A stretch of DNA of 64,000 nt, taken from Myxococcales bacterium. Its GTDB lineage: Bacteria; Myxococcota; Myxococcia; Myxococcales; JAKAPL01. Where the stretch lies: the NCBI GenBank assembly GCA_021783235.1, contig JAJXUD010000001.1, positions 1 to 64,000 of the forward strand, written 5' to 3'. The translations under genes were made by a program, and so were the position numbers. Below are positions 17,454 through 25,801 of the stretch, piece by piece; position 1 is the first letter of the stretch; the number at the start of each line of letters is the position of its first letter. The notes under the pieces were generated by a model that was not told where the DNA came from, made no database searches, and saw only the letters and a list, made by a program, of their open reading frames with translations.

Positions 17454-18196
17454 AGCGCTGGATCCTCGCGCTCGGCGGCTCGCTCGCGCTCCACGCGCTC
17501 GTCGTGCAGGTCGCGTCGAGGGGCGAATCGCCGCCGCCTGGCCCCGCCACGGAGGAGCTTCCGGTCGAGGTCGTGCTGTCGAGGGCTTTGGGTGGGGGCG
17601 GCGCGCCCGGTCTCGCGCGGGAGGCCCGACGGCGCGCCGGCCGGCCGAGGATTGCCGGAGAGCGGGCCCAGGGCGCGATGCGGGCGCGGCCACCGTCCGT
17701 GGGCTCGGCCTCGACGGCGGCCCCGGCGTCCCCGGCCCCGCAAGCTCCGCCGGTGCTGCCCGTCCCGGCGGCCCTCGCGCCTCCGTCGGCCGCCCGGGAG
17801 GCCGGCCTCGCCGGGGGAGCCGTGGCGGGTCGGGGAGGCACGGGCGGCGGGCTCGGGCGCGGAGGGGAGGGCGGTCTCGGAGGCGGCCGCGGCGGGCTCG
17901 GCTCGTCGGGGAGTGGCCCGGGCCGCGGGCTGGACGTCGGTTCGATCCTGGAGCGGCTGCGGGCCGCGGCGGAGCGCTGCGCCCCGCGAGCGCGCCTGCG
18001 GGGAGAGACCCGCACGGCGCAGATCCGCTTCTGCGTGGGAGCGGCCGGTCAGGCGACCTCCATCGAGCTGACGCGCTCGTCGGGTTCGGCCCTTCTCGAC
18101 GAGGCCGCGCTCGGCTGCGTCGTTCCCGGCGCCCAGCCCTATCCCGCCGGAGCCGGCTGCCTGACGGTGCCGCTCCGCTTCCGCTCAGCCCCGTAG
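17450..18196 (+). CDS. TonB-like energy transducer
   Basis: The 248-residue protein has one N-terminal membrane anchor (WILALGGSLALHALVVQ, with the conserved Ser and His of TonB/TolA anchors). A long Pro/Ala/Gly-rich linker follows and spans the periplasm. The C-terminal domain at about 165-248 carries the TonB-like pattern (IRFCVGAAGQATSIELTRSSGSALLDEAAL). It would couple the proton motive force to BtuB; ExbB/ExbD could be those at 38304-39440. GTG overlaps the btuD stop. Its end overlaps the convergent modC by 12 nt. Confidence 0.85.
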   Translation: MKRWILALGGSLALHALVVQVASRGESPPPGPATEELPVEVVLSRALGGGGAPGLAREARRRAGRPRIAGERAQGAMRARPPSVGSASTAAPASPAPQAPPVLPVPAALAPPSAAREAGLAGGAVAGRGGTGGGLGRGGEGGLGGGRGGLGSSGSGPGRGLDVGSILERLRAAAERCAPRARLRGETRTAQIRFCVGAAGQATSIELTRSSGSALLDEAALGCVVPGAQPYPAGAGCLTVPLRFRSAP

Positions 18197-18856
18197 CAGC
18201 TCGCCCAGCTCGCCTCCGGCCTCGCTCGCGAGCAGCTCCCGAGGCGGGCCACCTACAAGCAGCCGCCCGCGGCAGAGGATCCCGAGCCAGTCGGCGTCCC
18301 TGGCCCGCTCGATGTCGTGGCTGACGACGAGCGCGGTGACGCCACCCGCGCAGAGCTCGCGGACCAGCGCGGCGAGGGACGACGTCCCGCTCCGGTCGAT
18401 GGCGGCGAACGGCTCGTCGAGGAGCAGGACGGGCGCCTGCCGGGCGAGCGCGCGGGCGAGGGCGACGCGCAGCCGTTCTCCTCCCGAGAGCGCCTGCGGC
18501 CGGCGAGCGGCGAGCGGCGCGGCGCCGACTCGCGCGAGCAGCTCGAGCGCGGGCGGCGCCGAGGCTGCTCGGACCAGCTCGACGTTGCCGGCGGCGGTCA
18601 GGTGCGGAAAGAGCCCGCCCCCCTGCGGAACCCAGCCGAGCGGGCGCCGCTCGGGCGGCAGCGCCTCGACCCGCCCGCCGGCGATCTCGATCGCTCCCGT
18701 CGAAGGGATGATGCCCGCGAGCGCTCGAAGCGCGCTGGTCTTGCCGGCGCCCGAGGGGCCGACGAGCAGTCCGAGGGCCCCCCGGGGCAGATCGAGATCG
18801 ATCGGGCCGAGGGGAAAGTCACCGAGCATCGCGCGAAGTCCATGGGTTCGGATCAT
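18185..18856 (-). CDS. modC: Molybdate-type ABC transporter ATPase
   Basis: The 223-residue ATPase has Walker A GPSGAGKTS, signature LSGGERLR, Walker B LLLLDEPFAAID and the H-loop SHDIERA. It is short and lacks the C-terminal TOBE domain usual in ModC. Specificity for molybdate (or tungstate) comes from the upstream modB- and modA-like genes. Its ATG overlaps the modB stop (ATGA). The neighbouring molybdenum hydroxylase (44680-47145) is one possible user of the metal. Confidence 0.82.
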   Translation of the reverse strand: MIRTHGLRAMLGDFPLGPIDLDLPRGALGLLVGPSGAGKTSALRALAGIIPSTGAIEIAGGRVEALPPERRPLGWVPQGGGLFPHLTAAGNVELVRAASAPPALELLARVGAAPLAARRPQALSGGERLRVALARALARQAPVLLLDEPFAAIDRSGTSSLAALVRELCAGGVTALVVSHDIERARDADWLGILCRGRLLVGGPPRELLASEAGGELGELLRG

Positions 18857-19503
18857 CGGGCCCGCTCCAAGGCCGAGGCAGGCAGGAGCAGGGCGAAGGA
18901 GATCGCCACCAGCAGGAGCGAGAGCGCGGCCGCGCGCCCGTCGTTCCCGCGAAGCGCGGCGTCGAAGACGCCGAGGGAGAGCGTCTGGGTTCGCCCCGGG
19001 ACGTCGCCCGCGAGCATGAGCGTGGCCCCGAACTCGCCGAGCGCCCGCCCGACCGCGAGCGCGGCTCCGGCCCAGAGGCCGCGGCTCGCGAGCGGCAGCA
19101 CGACGCGCGTGGCGGCGCGCCAGGGAGACAGCCCGAGCGCCCGCGCGTCGAGGACGTGCTCGGCCGGCACCGCCTCGATCGCGGCCCGGGCGGTGCGCAA
19201 GAAGAGCGGGAAGGCCACCGTCGCGGCGGCGAGGACGTTCGCAGCCGGCGTGAAGGGCACGGTGAGTCCGAAGGCCCGATCGAGCGCGAGGCCGAGGACG
19301 CCCCGGTGGCCGAAGAGGACGAGCAGGGCGAAGCCCGTGACGGTCGGCGGGAGGACGAGCGGCAGGCAGAGGATCGCCTCGAGCGCGCGGCGCCCAGGAA
19401 AGCGGCGCCGGCCGAGGAGGTAGGCGAGCGGCAGGCCGATCGCGACGTCGAGCGAGGCGGCGGCGAGGGCCACCGCGACCGAGAAGAGCGCGAGGCGCGT
19501 CAC
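18853..19503 (-). CDS. modB: Molybdate-type ABC transporter permease
   Basis: The 216-residue permease has five to six hydrophobic segments. LPLVLPPTVTGFALLVLFG and the EAA-like loop (DARALGLSPWRAATRVVLPLASRGLWAG) followed by GRALGEFGATLMLAG match ModB. The GTG start overlaps the modA stop by 2-3 nt. Confidence 0.9.
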   Translation of the reverse strand: MTRLALFSVAVALAAASLDVAIGLPLAYLLGRRRFPGRRALEAILCLPLVLPPTVTGFALLVLFGHRGVLGLALDRAFGLTVPFTPAANVLAAATVAFPLFLRTARAAIEAVPAEHVLDARALGLSPWRAATRVVLPLASRGLWAGAALAVGRALGEFGATLMLAGDVPGRTQTLSLGVFDAALRGNDGRAAALSLLLVAISFALLLPASALERAR

Positions 19504-20258
19504 GGGGTCGCGTGCGCGACGAGCGGTGGGGGCCCGGGCGGCGGTGCGAAGCCGGCGGCGCGGAGCTGGGAGCGCGATCGATCGGCGAGCAGAAACTCGA
19601 ACAGCTCCCCGGCGCTCGCCGGGGCGCCCCGCAGCAGCGCCGCGACGAGCTCGGTCCGCGGCGGGCCGGGGAGGCTGGTCGGCGAGAGACCCGCGGTCTC
19701 GGTCCGATAGACGAAGCCCGCCTCGACCTCGCCGCGGGCCACCCAGGCTCGGACCTCGACGACGTCCTCGGCGAAGACGAGCTTGGGCTCGAGCGCCTTC
19801 CAGAGTCCCAGCCGCTCGAGAAACTGGCGTGCGAGGCGGCCGGCGGGCACGGTCTCGGGCTGTCCGATCGCGATCCTTCGCACCCGCGGCGTCGTCAGGT
19901 CCGCGAGCGACGCGGCCCCCTCCTTGGGGGCCACGAGCACGAGCTCGTTCTCCGCGAGGGGGAGCTGCCGGGCCACCCGCCCCTCGGCGGCGAGTCGATC
20001 CAGCTCGCGCGGGCTCGCCGAGAGGAAGATCGCCACGGGAGCGTCGCCCTCGATCTGCCGCTCGAGCGCGCCGGAGCCGCCGAAGGTCGCCTCGACGCGC
20101 GCGCCGGGGTGGGCCTCGGCGTAGGCTCGGAGCGCTCCCGGGAGCCAGTCCTCGAGGCTCGCCGCGGCGGCGACTCGGACGCTGGCGTCCCCGTGGCAGC
20201 CGACCGGCCACGGCAGCGCGAGGACGAGGAGGAGTGACGCGCGCACGGGGGCTTCCAT
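19500..20258 (-). CDS. modA: Molybdate-type ABC transporter substrate-binding lipoprotein
   Basis: The 252-residue protein has a signal sequence ending in WPVGC, a plausible lipobox (Cys21). The mature part begins VRVAAAASLEDWLPGALRAY and contains FGGSGALERQIEGDAPVAIFLSA, both ModA hallmarks. It is the first gene of a three-gene minus-strand operon. It is divergent from the iron permease at 20333, leaving only 74 bp between start codons. Confidence 0.88.
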   Translation of the reverse strand: MEAPVRASLLLVLALPWPVGCHGDASVRVAAAASLEDWLPGALRAYAEAHPGARVEATFGGSGALERQIEGDAPVAIFLSASPRELDRLAAEGRVARQLPLAENELVLVAPKEGAASLADLTTPRVRRIAIGQPETVPAGRLARQFLERLGLWKALEPKLVFAEDVVEVRAWVARGEVEAGFVYRTETAGLSPTSLPGPPRTELVAALLRGAPASAGELFEFLLADRSRSQLRAAGFAPPPGPPPLVAHATP

Positions 20259-20330
20259 ATCAGACGGCGCCGCTCGCGACGACGGGCCTCTCTCCGCTGG
20301 ACGGGACCTCGCCAGGGTGCTAGCTTGACG

Positions 20331-20351
20331 AAGTGATTTTGAGAACCACTT
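20331..20351 (+). promoter_or_regulatory. Fur-box-like palindrome over the iron permease start codon
   Basis: A 21-bp imperfect palindrome (arms AAGTG and CACTT, 8 of 10 pairs matching) is centred on G20341. Its core reads as a 7-1-7 element (TGATTTT-G-AGAACCA), the Fur arrangement. It is AT-rich in GC-rich DNA and overlaps the GTG start codon of a probable iron permease. The match to the Fur consensus is partial. Confidence 0.4.
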
Positions 20352-22264
20352 GCAGCGCCCTCTGCCTGCTCCTCTCGGTCGGGGGCGCCCGCCCGGCGGC
20401 CGCGGAGCCGGTCGACGCGCAGCAGATCGTCGCCATCCTGAGCTACGTCGTCTCGGACTACGGCTCCGCGGTGGGGCCCCGGGGCGTCCAGAACGCCGAG
20501 GAGCTGACGGAGCAGCAGGGCTTTCTGGAGGAGGCGCTCGACCTCAGCCAGTCGCTCCCGGCGGACGAGCGGGACGAGCTCGAGCCTCGCCTCCGGAGGG
20601 CGCTCGCCGCCGCGCAGAAGGCCGCCCCGTCCGCCGTCGTCGTCCCCGAGGCAAAGAGCGCGCTCCAGGCGCTCGAGCGTCGGCACGCTCTCGCCGTCGC
20701 GCCACGGGAGGCGCCCTCCCTTCGGAACGGCCTCTCCCTCTATCGAGAGGGCTGCGTGAGCTGCCACGGAGCGCTCGGACGCGGGGATGGCGAGTCGGCG
20801 CCGGAGCTGTCGACTCGCACGCCGGACGTCACGGATCCGAAGCAGTCGGGGCCGCTCTCGCCCCTGCGCGTCTTCGATTCGATCTCCTACGGCGTCCCGG
20901 GTACCGCGATGCCCTCGTTCAAGGAGACCTGGGACGAGAAGGGGCGCTGGGACGTGGCCTTCGCGCTGATGGCGCTCGCCCATCCGCCCGGCGGCCCCGG
21001 GGACGGCGGCGGCCATCACCTCGACCTCCCGCTCTCCGAGCTCTCGGCGAAGAGCGACGACGAGCTCCGGAGCGAGCTGAGCTCCCGCGGCCTCTCGCCG
21101 CCGGAGCTCGAGCGAGAGCTCGCCTGGCAGCGCGCGAGCGGGAGCTTCCGCCTCCGGGCGCCTCCGCTCTCCGATTGCCGGCGCTCGGTCGCTCTGGCCG
21201 CCGACCGCTACCGGGCGGGGGACCACGAGGGGGCGCGTCGAGAGGCCATCCACGCCTACCTGGACGAGCTCGAGCCCCATGAGGCGGGGCTCCGGGTGCG
21301 GGACGCGAAGCTGGTGATGGACCTCGAGCGGGCGTGCGGCGAGCTTCGCTCGACCATCGACCAGGGTGGCGCGATCGAGGCCGTCGCCAGCCGAGCCGCT
21401 CACGCGGAGGCGCTCCTCGAGCGGGCCATGTCCCTCGAAGACCGCGGCGGCGCCGGGGTTTCGTTCGCGGCGGCGCTCGCCATCGCGCTCCGAGAAGGGC
21501 TCGAGGCGAGTCTTCTGCTCGGCGCGCTGCTCGCGCTCGCCTCGAAGTCGCGCGAAGGTCGGGGCCGCGGGGCGGTGCTGCTGGGCGGTGCCATGGCGCT
21601 GCTGCTCGGGGCGGCGACCTGGTGGGTCTCCGGGGCGCTGCTCGCCAAGGGCGGCACCCGGGAGTGGCTCGAGGGCGCGATCGAGCTCGTGACCGCGCTC
21701 CTGATCGTCGCCGCGAGCCACTGGCTGCTCGCCCAGGCGGCGGCGAAGCGCTGGATGGGGCTGCTCTCGCGCCAGCTCCGGCCCGGCGCCGGGTTTTTCG
21801 GCTACTTCGGCCTCTCCTTCCTCGGCCTCTACCGCGAGATGGCCGAGATCGTCGTCTTCTACCGGGGTCTCCTCCTCGAGGCCCCCGGGGAGGGGCGGGC
21901 GGTCGTGCTCGGCGCGGCGGCGGGAGTGGTGAGCCTCGGCGGCGTGCTGGTCGTCTTCCAGCGGCTCGGGAAGCGGCTTCGGCCCCGCCCTCTGCTGCTC
22001 GCCTGCGGGGCGATCCTCTGCGGTCTCGCCATCGTGATGGTCGGGGAGGCGACGCACAGCCTCCAGGAGGCCGGGGCGATCGGGGCGACGCCGCTCCCCA
22101 TTCCCGAGCTGCCGGCGCTCGGCGTCTTCGCGACGGTTCAGGGGCTGCTCGCCCAGGGGGCCGTGGTCCTGGGGCTCGCCGCCTCGCTGGCCTACGCGCT
22201 GCTCCGGCGAGATCCGCCCAGCGCGCCGGCCGCCGGGCCGGCTATCGACCAGCGTCCGGCTTGA
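20333..22264 (+). CDS. Cytochrome c-FTR1 fusion iron permease
   Basis: The 643-residue protein has a signal peptide, a c-type haem motif CVSCH at about 140-144 and a distal Met in the GTAMPSF loop. A helical domain follows. The C-terminal half (about 375-630) is an FTR1 permease with seven hydrophobic segments and the two iron-binding motifs REGLEA and REMAE. FTR1 permeases take up iron after redox chemistry. The built-in cytochrome could oxidise ferrous iron before import, replacing the multicopper oxidase used elsewhere. The start is GTG, immediately upstream of the signal peptide. Confidence 0.88.
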   Translation: MILRTTCSALCLLLSVGGARPAAAEPVDAQQIVAILSYVVSDYGSAVGPRGVQNAEELTEQQGFLEEALDLSQSLPADERDELEPRLRRALAAAQKAAPSAVVVPEAKSALQALERRHALAVAPREAPSLRNGLSLYREGCVSCHGALGRGDGESAPELSTRTPDVTDPKQSGPLSPLRVFDSISYGVPGTAMPSFKETWDEKGRWDVAFALMALAHPPGGPGDGGGHHLDLPLSELSAKSDDELRSELSSRGLSPPELERELAWQRASGSFRLRAPPLSDCRRSVALAADRYRAGDHEGARREAIHAYLDELEPHEAGLRVRDAKLVMDLERACGELRSTIDQGGAIEAVASRAAHAEALLERAMSLEDRGGAGVSFAAALAIALREGLEASLLLGALLALASKSREGRGRGAVLLGGAMALLLGAATWWVSGALLAKGGTREWLEGAIELVTALLIVAASHWLLAQAAAKRWMGLLSRQLRPGAGFFGYFGLSFLGLYREMAEIVVFYRGLLLEAPGEGRAVVLGAAAGVVSLGGVLVVFQRLGKRLRPRPLLLACGAILCGLAIVMVGEATHSLQEAGAIGATPLPIPELPALGVFATVQGLLAQGAVVLGLAASLAYALLRRDPPSAPAAGPAIDQRPA

Positions 22265-22658
22265 CGACCGGAATCGGGGCGTCGCCCAGCTTCAGCCCGG
22301 CCGCGCGAGCGAGATCCAGCATGAGGGACTGCGCGTTCGGATTCGCGGGGTGGAGCACCGGCGGCCGCTGCGCCAGATCTGCGTCGAACAGGTAGTCGCC
22401 CTCGCCGCCGCCCGCGCAGCGAAGCTGGACGATGCCGCGGCAGCCGCTCGTGATGGCGGCGCCGCACGAGACGGGGTGACCAAGCCTCTTCGCGAGCGCC
22501 TGCTCGATCGATGGGCTCGCGGGGGACGGGCGCGTCTGGTCGAGCAGCTCGCGGGCGTGGCGCAGATCGCTCTGATCGAAGCGCGATTGCAGCCAGGAGA
22601 GCGTCGCCCCAAGGACGAGCGCCATGACCGCGAGGATGCCGAGCCGCCGGAGGTCCAT
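22242..22658 (-). CDS. Small membrane-anchored protein, unknown function
   Basis: The 138-residue protein has a single N-terminal hydrophobic segment (LGILAVMALVLGATLSWL). The remainder is likely periplasmic and carries three Cys (PVSCGAAITSGC, VQLRC). No family is recognised. It overlaps the end of the convergent FTR1 gene by 23 nt and lies 9 nt after the similar small membrane protein upstream. The two may form an operon and could be distant paralogues. Confidence 0.65.
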   Translation of the reverse strand: MDLRRLGILAVMALVLGATLSWLQSRFDQSDLRHARELLDQTRPSPASPSIEQALAKRLGHPVSCGAAITSGCRGIVQLRCAGGGEGDYLFDADLAQRPPVLHPANPNAQSLMLDLARAAGLKLGDAPIPVVKPDAGR

Positions 22659-22667
22659 CCCGGGGGC

Positions 22668-23000
22668 CTAGTGGGAGCCGCGCTGGGCGAGGATGCGCGC
22701 GAGCGCCTGCTCCTCGGCCGGCGTGTGGCGATCCAGCGGACGGGAGGGGGGCTTGGCCATCGCGCGGCCGGCGGTGGGCCGCGTGGCCGGTGGCGCCGCG
22801 AGGAGTCGAGCGAGCAACGGCAGCTCGATCCGCGCCGCGACGACGCCCGCCTGATCGGCGAGCGCGGCGCAGCCGGGGGAGCCGGCGAGCAGGCAGACCC
22901 GCCGAGCGGCGGTCTCTCCGGCGATCGGCCAGGTGAGCAGAAACCCCGTCAGAGCCGCGATGACGGCCATCAAAAGAAGCCAGCGCACGAGCCGGAACAT
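22668..23000 (-). CDS. Small membrane-anchored protein, unknown function
   Basis: The 110-residue protein has one N-terminal hydrophobic segment (LLLMAVIAALTGFLLTW) and a Cys pair (VCLLAGSPGC). ATG 23000 is chosen; a GTG 18 nt upstream is in frame. It resembles its downstream neighbour in size, topology and Cys content, but no function is known. Confidence 0.6.
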   Translation of the reverse strand: MFRLVRWLLLMAVIAALTGFLLTWPIAGETAARRVCLLAGSPGCAALADQAGVVAARIELPLLARLLAAPPATRPTAGRAMAKPPSRPLDRHTPAEEQALARILAQRGSH

Positions 23001-23101
23001 CGATTCATTCGGTACCACCGCCGCGGGTCGGGGTCCATTTTTTCACCGTCGTCGATCGGGTGGGTTGCCCGAACGGGTGAGCGCGAACACCTTATGGGTC
23101 G

Positions 23102-24619
23102 ATGGGGGGACGAGCAGAGAAGGCGCCCGAGAGCGCCGGGCGCGGTCGCACGCGTCGTCGAGGGTGGGCTGCCCCCTTGCTTGGGGCGCTCTTCTGCGCG
23201 CTCGCGCCGCAGGGATTCGCCCAGGCGACCGAGGCCGCTCCCGTCCGGACGCGCTCGCTCCCGGGGCTGACCTCGGTGGCTCGCAAGGCGGTTCCGGCGG
23301 TCGTGGCGATTGCGGTCGAGCAGCCGGCCGGCGAGATGCCGAGCGACTCCATCCACAGTGGACTTGGGGCTCCTCGCCCCCAGCTTCGCAGGGGCCTCGG
23401 CACCGGGTTCGTCATTCGGCCGGACGGTTACATCCTCACCAACAGCCATGTCATCGAGGGCGCGGTCCACATCGAGGTGGCCGTGGGAGCCGGCCCCGAG
23501 CTCCGTCACTACCTCGCCCGCGTGGTCGGCCGGGACGAGCCGACCGATCTCGCGGTCCTCAAGATTGAGCCCGACCGGCCGCTGCCTTGCCTCTCGCTCG
23601 GGGACAGCGACCGGCTTCAGGTCGCCCAGTGGGTGGTCGCCATCGGCAACCCGTTCGGCCTCTCCAGGACCGTCACGGCGGGGATCATCAGCCAGCTCGG
23701 GCGCGAGGACGTCTCACCCCAGGGGCGGCACGGCTACTTCGACTTCATCCAGACCGACGCGCCCATCAACCCCGGTTCCAGTGGGGGACCGCTGCTCGAT
23801 CTGGACGGGCGCGTGATCGGAATCGCCAACGCCGTCCATTCGTCCGGGCAGGGGATCGCCTTCGCCATTCCCATCAACATGGCGAAGGCCGTGCTGCCCC
23901 AGCTCTTGGACCACGGCAAGGTCGTGCGGAGCTGGATCGGCCTCAACGTCGAGGGGGTGCCGAACGACGCCCTGCGCATCCTGGGGCTGAGCAGGATCTC
24001 GGGAGTCCTGGTCTCGGACATCGTCCCGGGGAGCCCGGCCGAGGCCGCTGGGCTGCGAGTCGGCGATCTCGTCCTCGAGTTCGATGGCCGCGCGGTCGAC
24101 GATCCCCACCGCATCCGCTGGTGGGTGGCCACCGCCGGTGTGGGCCGGAGCGTTCGCCTGCGCGTCTGGCGGGCCGGCCACCCGCTCGTCCGGAACGTGA
24201 CGCTCGTCCAGATGCCCGAGCGCGAGGCTCCCCGGGCGCTGCCCTCGATTCCGGGGCTCGGGATCGCCGTGGTCCCGGATGGCGCCCCCGGCCCCTTCCA
24301 GGAGGCCTTCGCCGGGGAAGGGGCGCGGGTGGCGCGCGTCGACCCGGGTGGTCCCGGCTCTTCGGCGGGGCTGCGCGAAGGTGACCTCGTGGCGGGCGTC
24401 AACGGCCACCGGATCCACGGACCGGCGGGGCTGCTCGCGGCCACCGCGGCGCTGCCCAGCGGCAGCCCGGTGACGCTCTGGGTTCGGCGCGCGAGCGGCT
24501 CCCTGGCGATGCTCTCGGTGTCGAAGGGGCGCTTCGGCCGGATCGCACCGGCGATCGCTCCCCGTCCCCGGACCGGCGCCCGGCAGGGAGGCCAGGGGAC
24601 GCCGGCCTCGGTTCCCTGA
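23102..24619 (+). CDS. HtrA/DegP-family periplasmic serine protease with two PDZ domains
   Basis: The 505-residue protein has a hydrophobic signal or anchor segment (GWAAPLLGALFCALA). The trypsin-like domain has the full catalytic triad: His116 (TNSHVIEG), Asp149 (EPTDLAVLKI), Ser227 (NPGSSGGPL). Two PDZ domains follow (about 270-365 and 385-485), ending in a Pro/Arg-rich tail. HtrA proteases degrade or refold damaged envelope proteins and are usually induced by envelope stress. Length fits DegP/DegS-DO types. Confidence 0.93.
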   Translation: MGGRAEKAPESAGRGRTRRRGWAAPLLGALFCALAPQGFAQATEAAPVRTRSLPGLTSVARKAVPAVVAIAVEQPAGEMPSDSIHSGLGAPRPQLRRGLGTGFVIRPDGYILTNSHVIEGAVHIEVAVGAGPELRHYLARVVGRDEPTDLAVLKIEPDRPLPCLSLGDSDRLQVAQWVVAIGNPFGLSRTVTAGIISQLGREDVSPQGRHGYFDFIQTDAPINPGSSGGPLLDLDGRVIGIANAVHSSGQGIAFAIPINMAKAVLPQLLDHGKVVRSWIGLNVEGVPNDALRILGLSRISGVLVSDIVPGSPAEAAGLRVGDLVLEFDGRAVDDPHRIRWWVATAGVGRSVRLRVWRAGHPLVRNVTLVQMPEREAPRALPSIPGLGIAVVPDGAPGPFQEAFAGEGARVARVDPGGPGSSAGLREGDLVAGVNGHRIHGPAGLLAATAALPSGSPVTLWVRRASGSLAMLSVSKGRFGRIAPAIAPRPRTGARQGGQGTPASVP

Positions 24620-24646
24620 GCTCGCGAGCTGAAAGGTGGCGCCGCG

Positions 24647-25126
24647 TCAGCGGTCGAGCACCAGGATCTCCCCGGCCATCTCGGGGGAGTGCATGGCGCA
24701 GACGAACGGGTAGATCCCCGGCTTCTTGAACGTGTAGGTGAAGGCCGTCTTGCTGATCGGGGGCAGCTTCCAGTGCATGAGCACGGACGCGTCCGGGCCG
24801 ATGAAGAGCACGTCGTGGGCGTCGTCGGGCTGAAGGTTCCAGAACTCGATCCGGACGGGCTCGCCCGCTCGCACCGCGAAGAACGTGGGCGAGAAGGCGT
24901 AGGTCTCACCGAAGTGCTCGACGGTCTCCCGGGGGCCGGTCTCCTTCACCGCGACCCGCTCCGTCATGACGATGATCTGGCGGACGGGCTGCCCGTTCTT
25001 CGCGACCGAGAGGAAGGCCTTCGCGGGCCCGGTCGGAAGGTAGTCGGCCAGCTCGCTCGCTCGGTCTCCAGTCGTTGAAGGGAGGGTCGATCCGAGGGAG
25101 AGCAGGAGCCAGAGCAGGGGTCGCAT
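24647..25126 (-). CDS. Secreted cupredoxin-type copper protein
   Basis: The 159-residue protein has a signal peptide (RPLLWLLLSLGSTLPS). The cupredoxin fold carries a type 1 copper site: His104 (DDAHD), Cys143, His146 and Met150 in FVCAMHSPEM. It should shuttle electrons or bind copper in the periplasm. The ATG lies 4 nt after the stop of the NlpC-like gene, so the two are likely co-transcribed. Confidence 0.85.
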   Translation of the reverse strand: MRPLLWLLLSLGSTLPSTTGDRASELADYLPTGPAKAFLSVAKNGQPVRQIIVMTERVAVKETGPRETVEHFGETYAFSPTFFAVRAGEPVRIEFWNLQPDDAHDVLFIGPDASVLMHWKLPPISKTAFTYTFKKPGIYPFVCAMHSPEMAGEILVLDR

Positions 25127-25130
25127 GGCC

Positions 25131-25700
25131 CTACTCCACCAGAGAGGCGTAGCCCGCGTAGAGTTCGCCCGCGGGGCGACGAACGCCAGGGCCCGTCGCG
25201 ATGGGATCGTTCCAGGCGCGACCCTCGGGCGCGAACGGCTCCTTCGGGTGGCCGGGATTGAGGTGGTAGGCCACGACGCCGTGCGCCATCCGCTGGTAGA
25301 CGAGCAGCGTGCCGTCCAGGGCCACCTCGCCGACGATGCCGACGTGAACCACCGGCGCGCCGGCGACGGGCGCCTGCGGCGGGATGCGAAGGAAGAGCAG
25401 GTCGCCGGGGCGCGGGCGTCCCGCCTCGCGCAGCCGGCCGGCGGCTCGAGCATCCGCGTAGAGGCCCTCGGCGTTTCCGCCCCCGAGGGCGAGGCCGCTT
25501 CGACCATAGGCGGCCACGGGCAAGGCCCAGCAGTCGGAGGGCAGGCGACGGCCGCGGAGGGTGATCTCGCGCGCGCCGAGGAGGGAGCGGGCGGCCCGGA
25601 CGATGGCGCGCCGCTCGCCGGCGGGGCCCTGCCGCAGCGACGCTCGGTGAGCGGCGCAGCCGAGCGCGGCGACGACGGCGAGGAGCGGAGACGGCCTCAT
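25131..25700 (-). CDS. NlpC/P60-like lipoprotein
   Basis: The 189-residue protein has a lipobox (VAALGC, Cys15). A Cys-His hydrolase pattern follows: Cys57 in PSDCWALPVAAYG, then GDLLFL and His119 in VVHVGIVGEV, the arrangement of NlpC/P60 and CHAP peptidoglycan hydrolases. ATG 25700 gives the lipoprotein signal directly; an earlier GTG at 25736 would disrupt it. Confidence 0.75.
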   Translation of the reverse strand: MRPSPLLAVVAALGCAAHRASLRQGPAGERRAIVRAARSLLGAREITLRGRRLPSDCWALPVAAYGRSGLALGGGNAEGLYADARAAGRLREAGRPRPGDLLFLRIPPQAPVAGAPVVHVGIVGEVALDGTLLVYQRMAHGVVAYHLNPGHPKEPFAPEGRAWNDPIATGPGVRRPAGELYAGYASLVE

Positions 25701-25801
25701 GCCTCCAGAGGTTAATGCCGAGGCCGCGCGGGTCAATTATCCGGCCCCGGGGGAGCGCATCCGTCTTCGACAGCCCCGATCGGTCGTGTTAGCGTCGCCC
25801 C

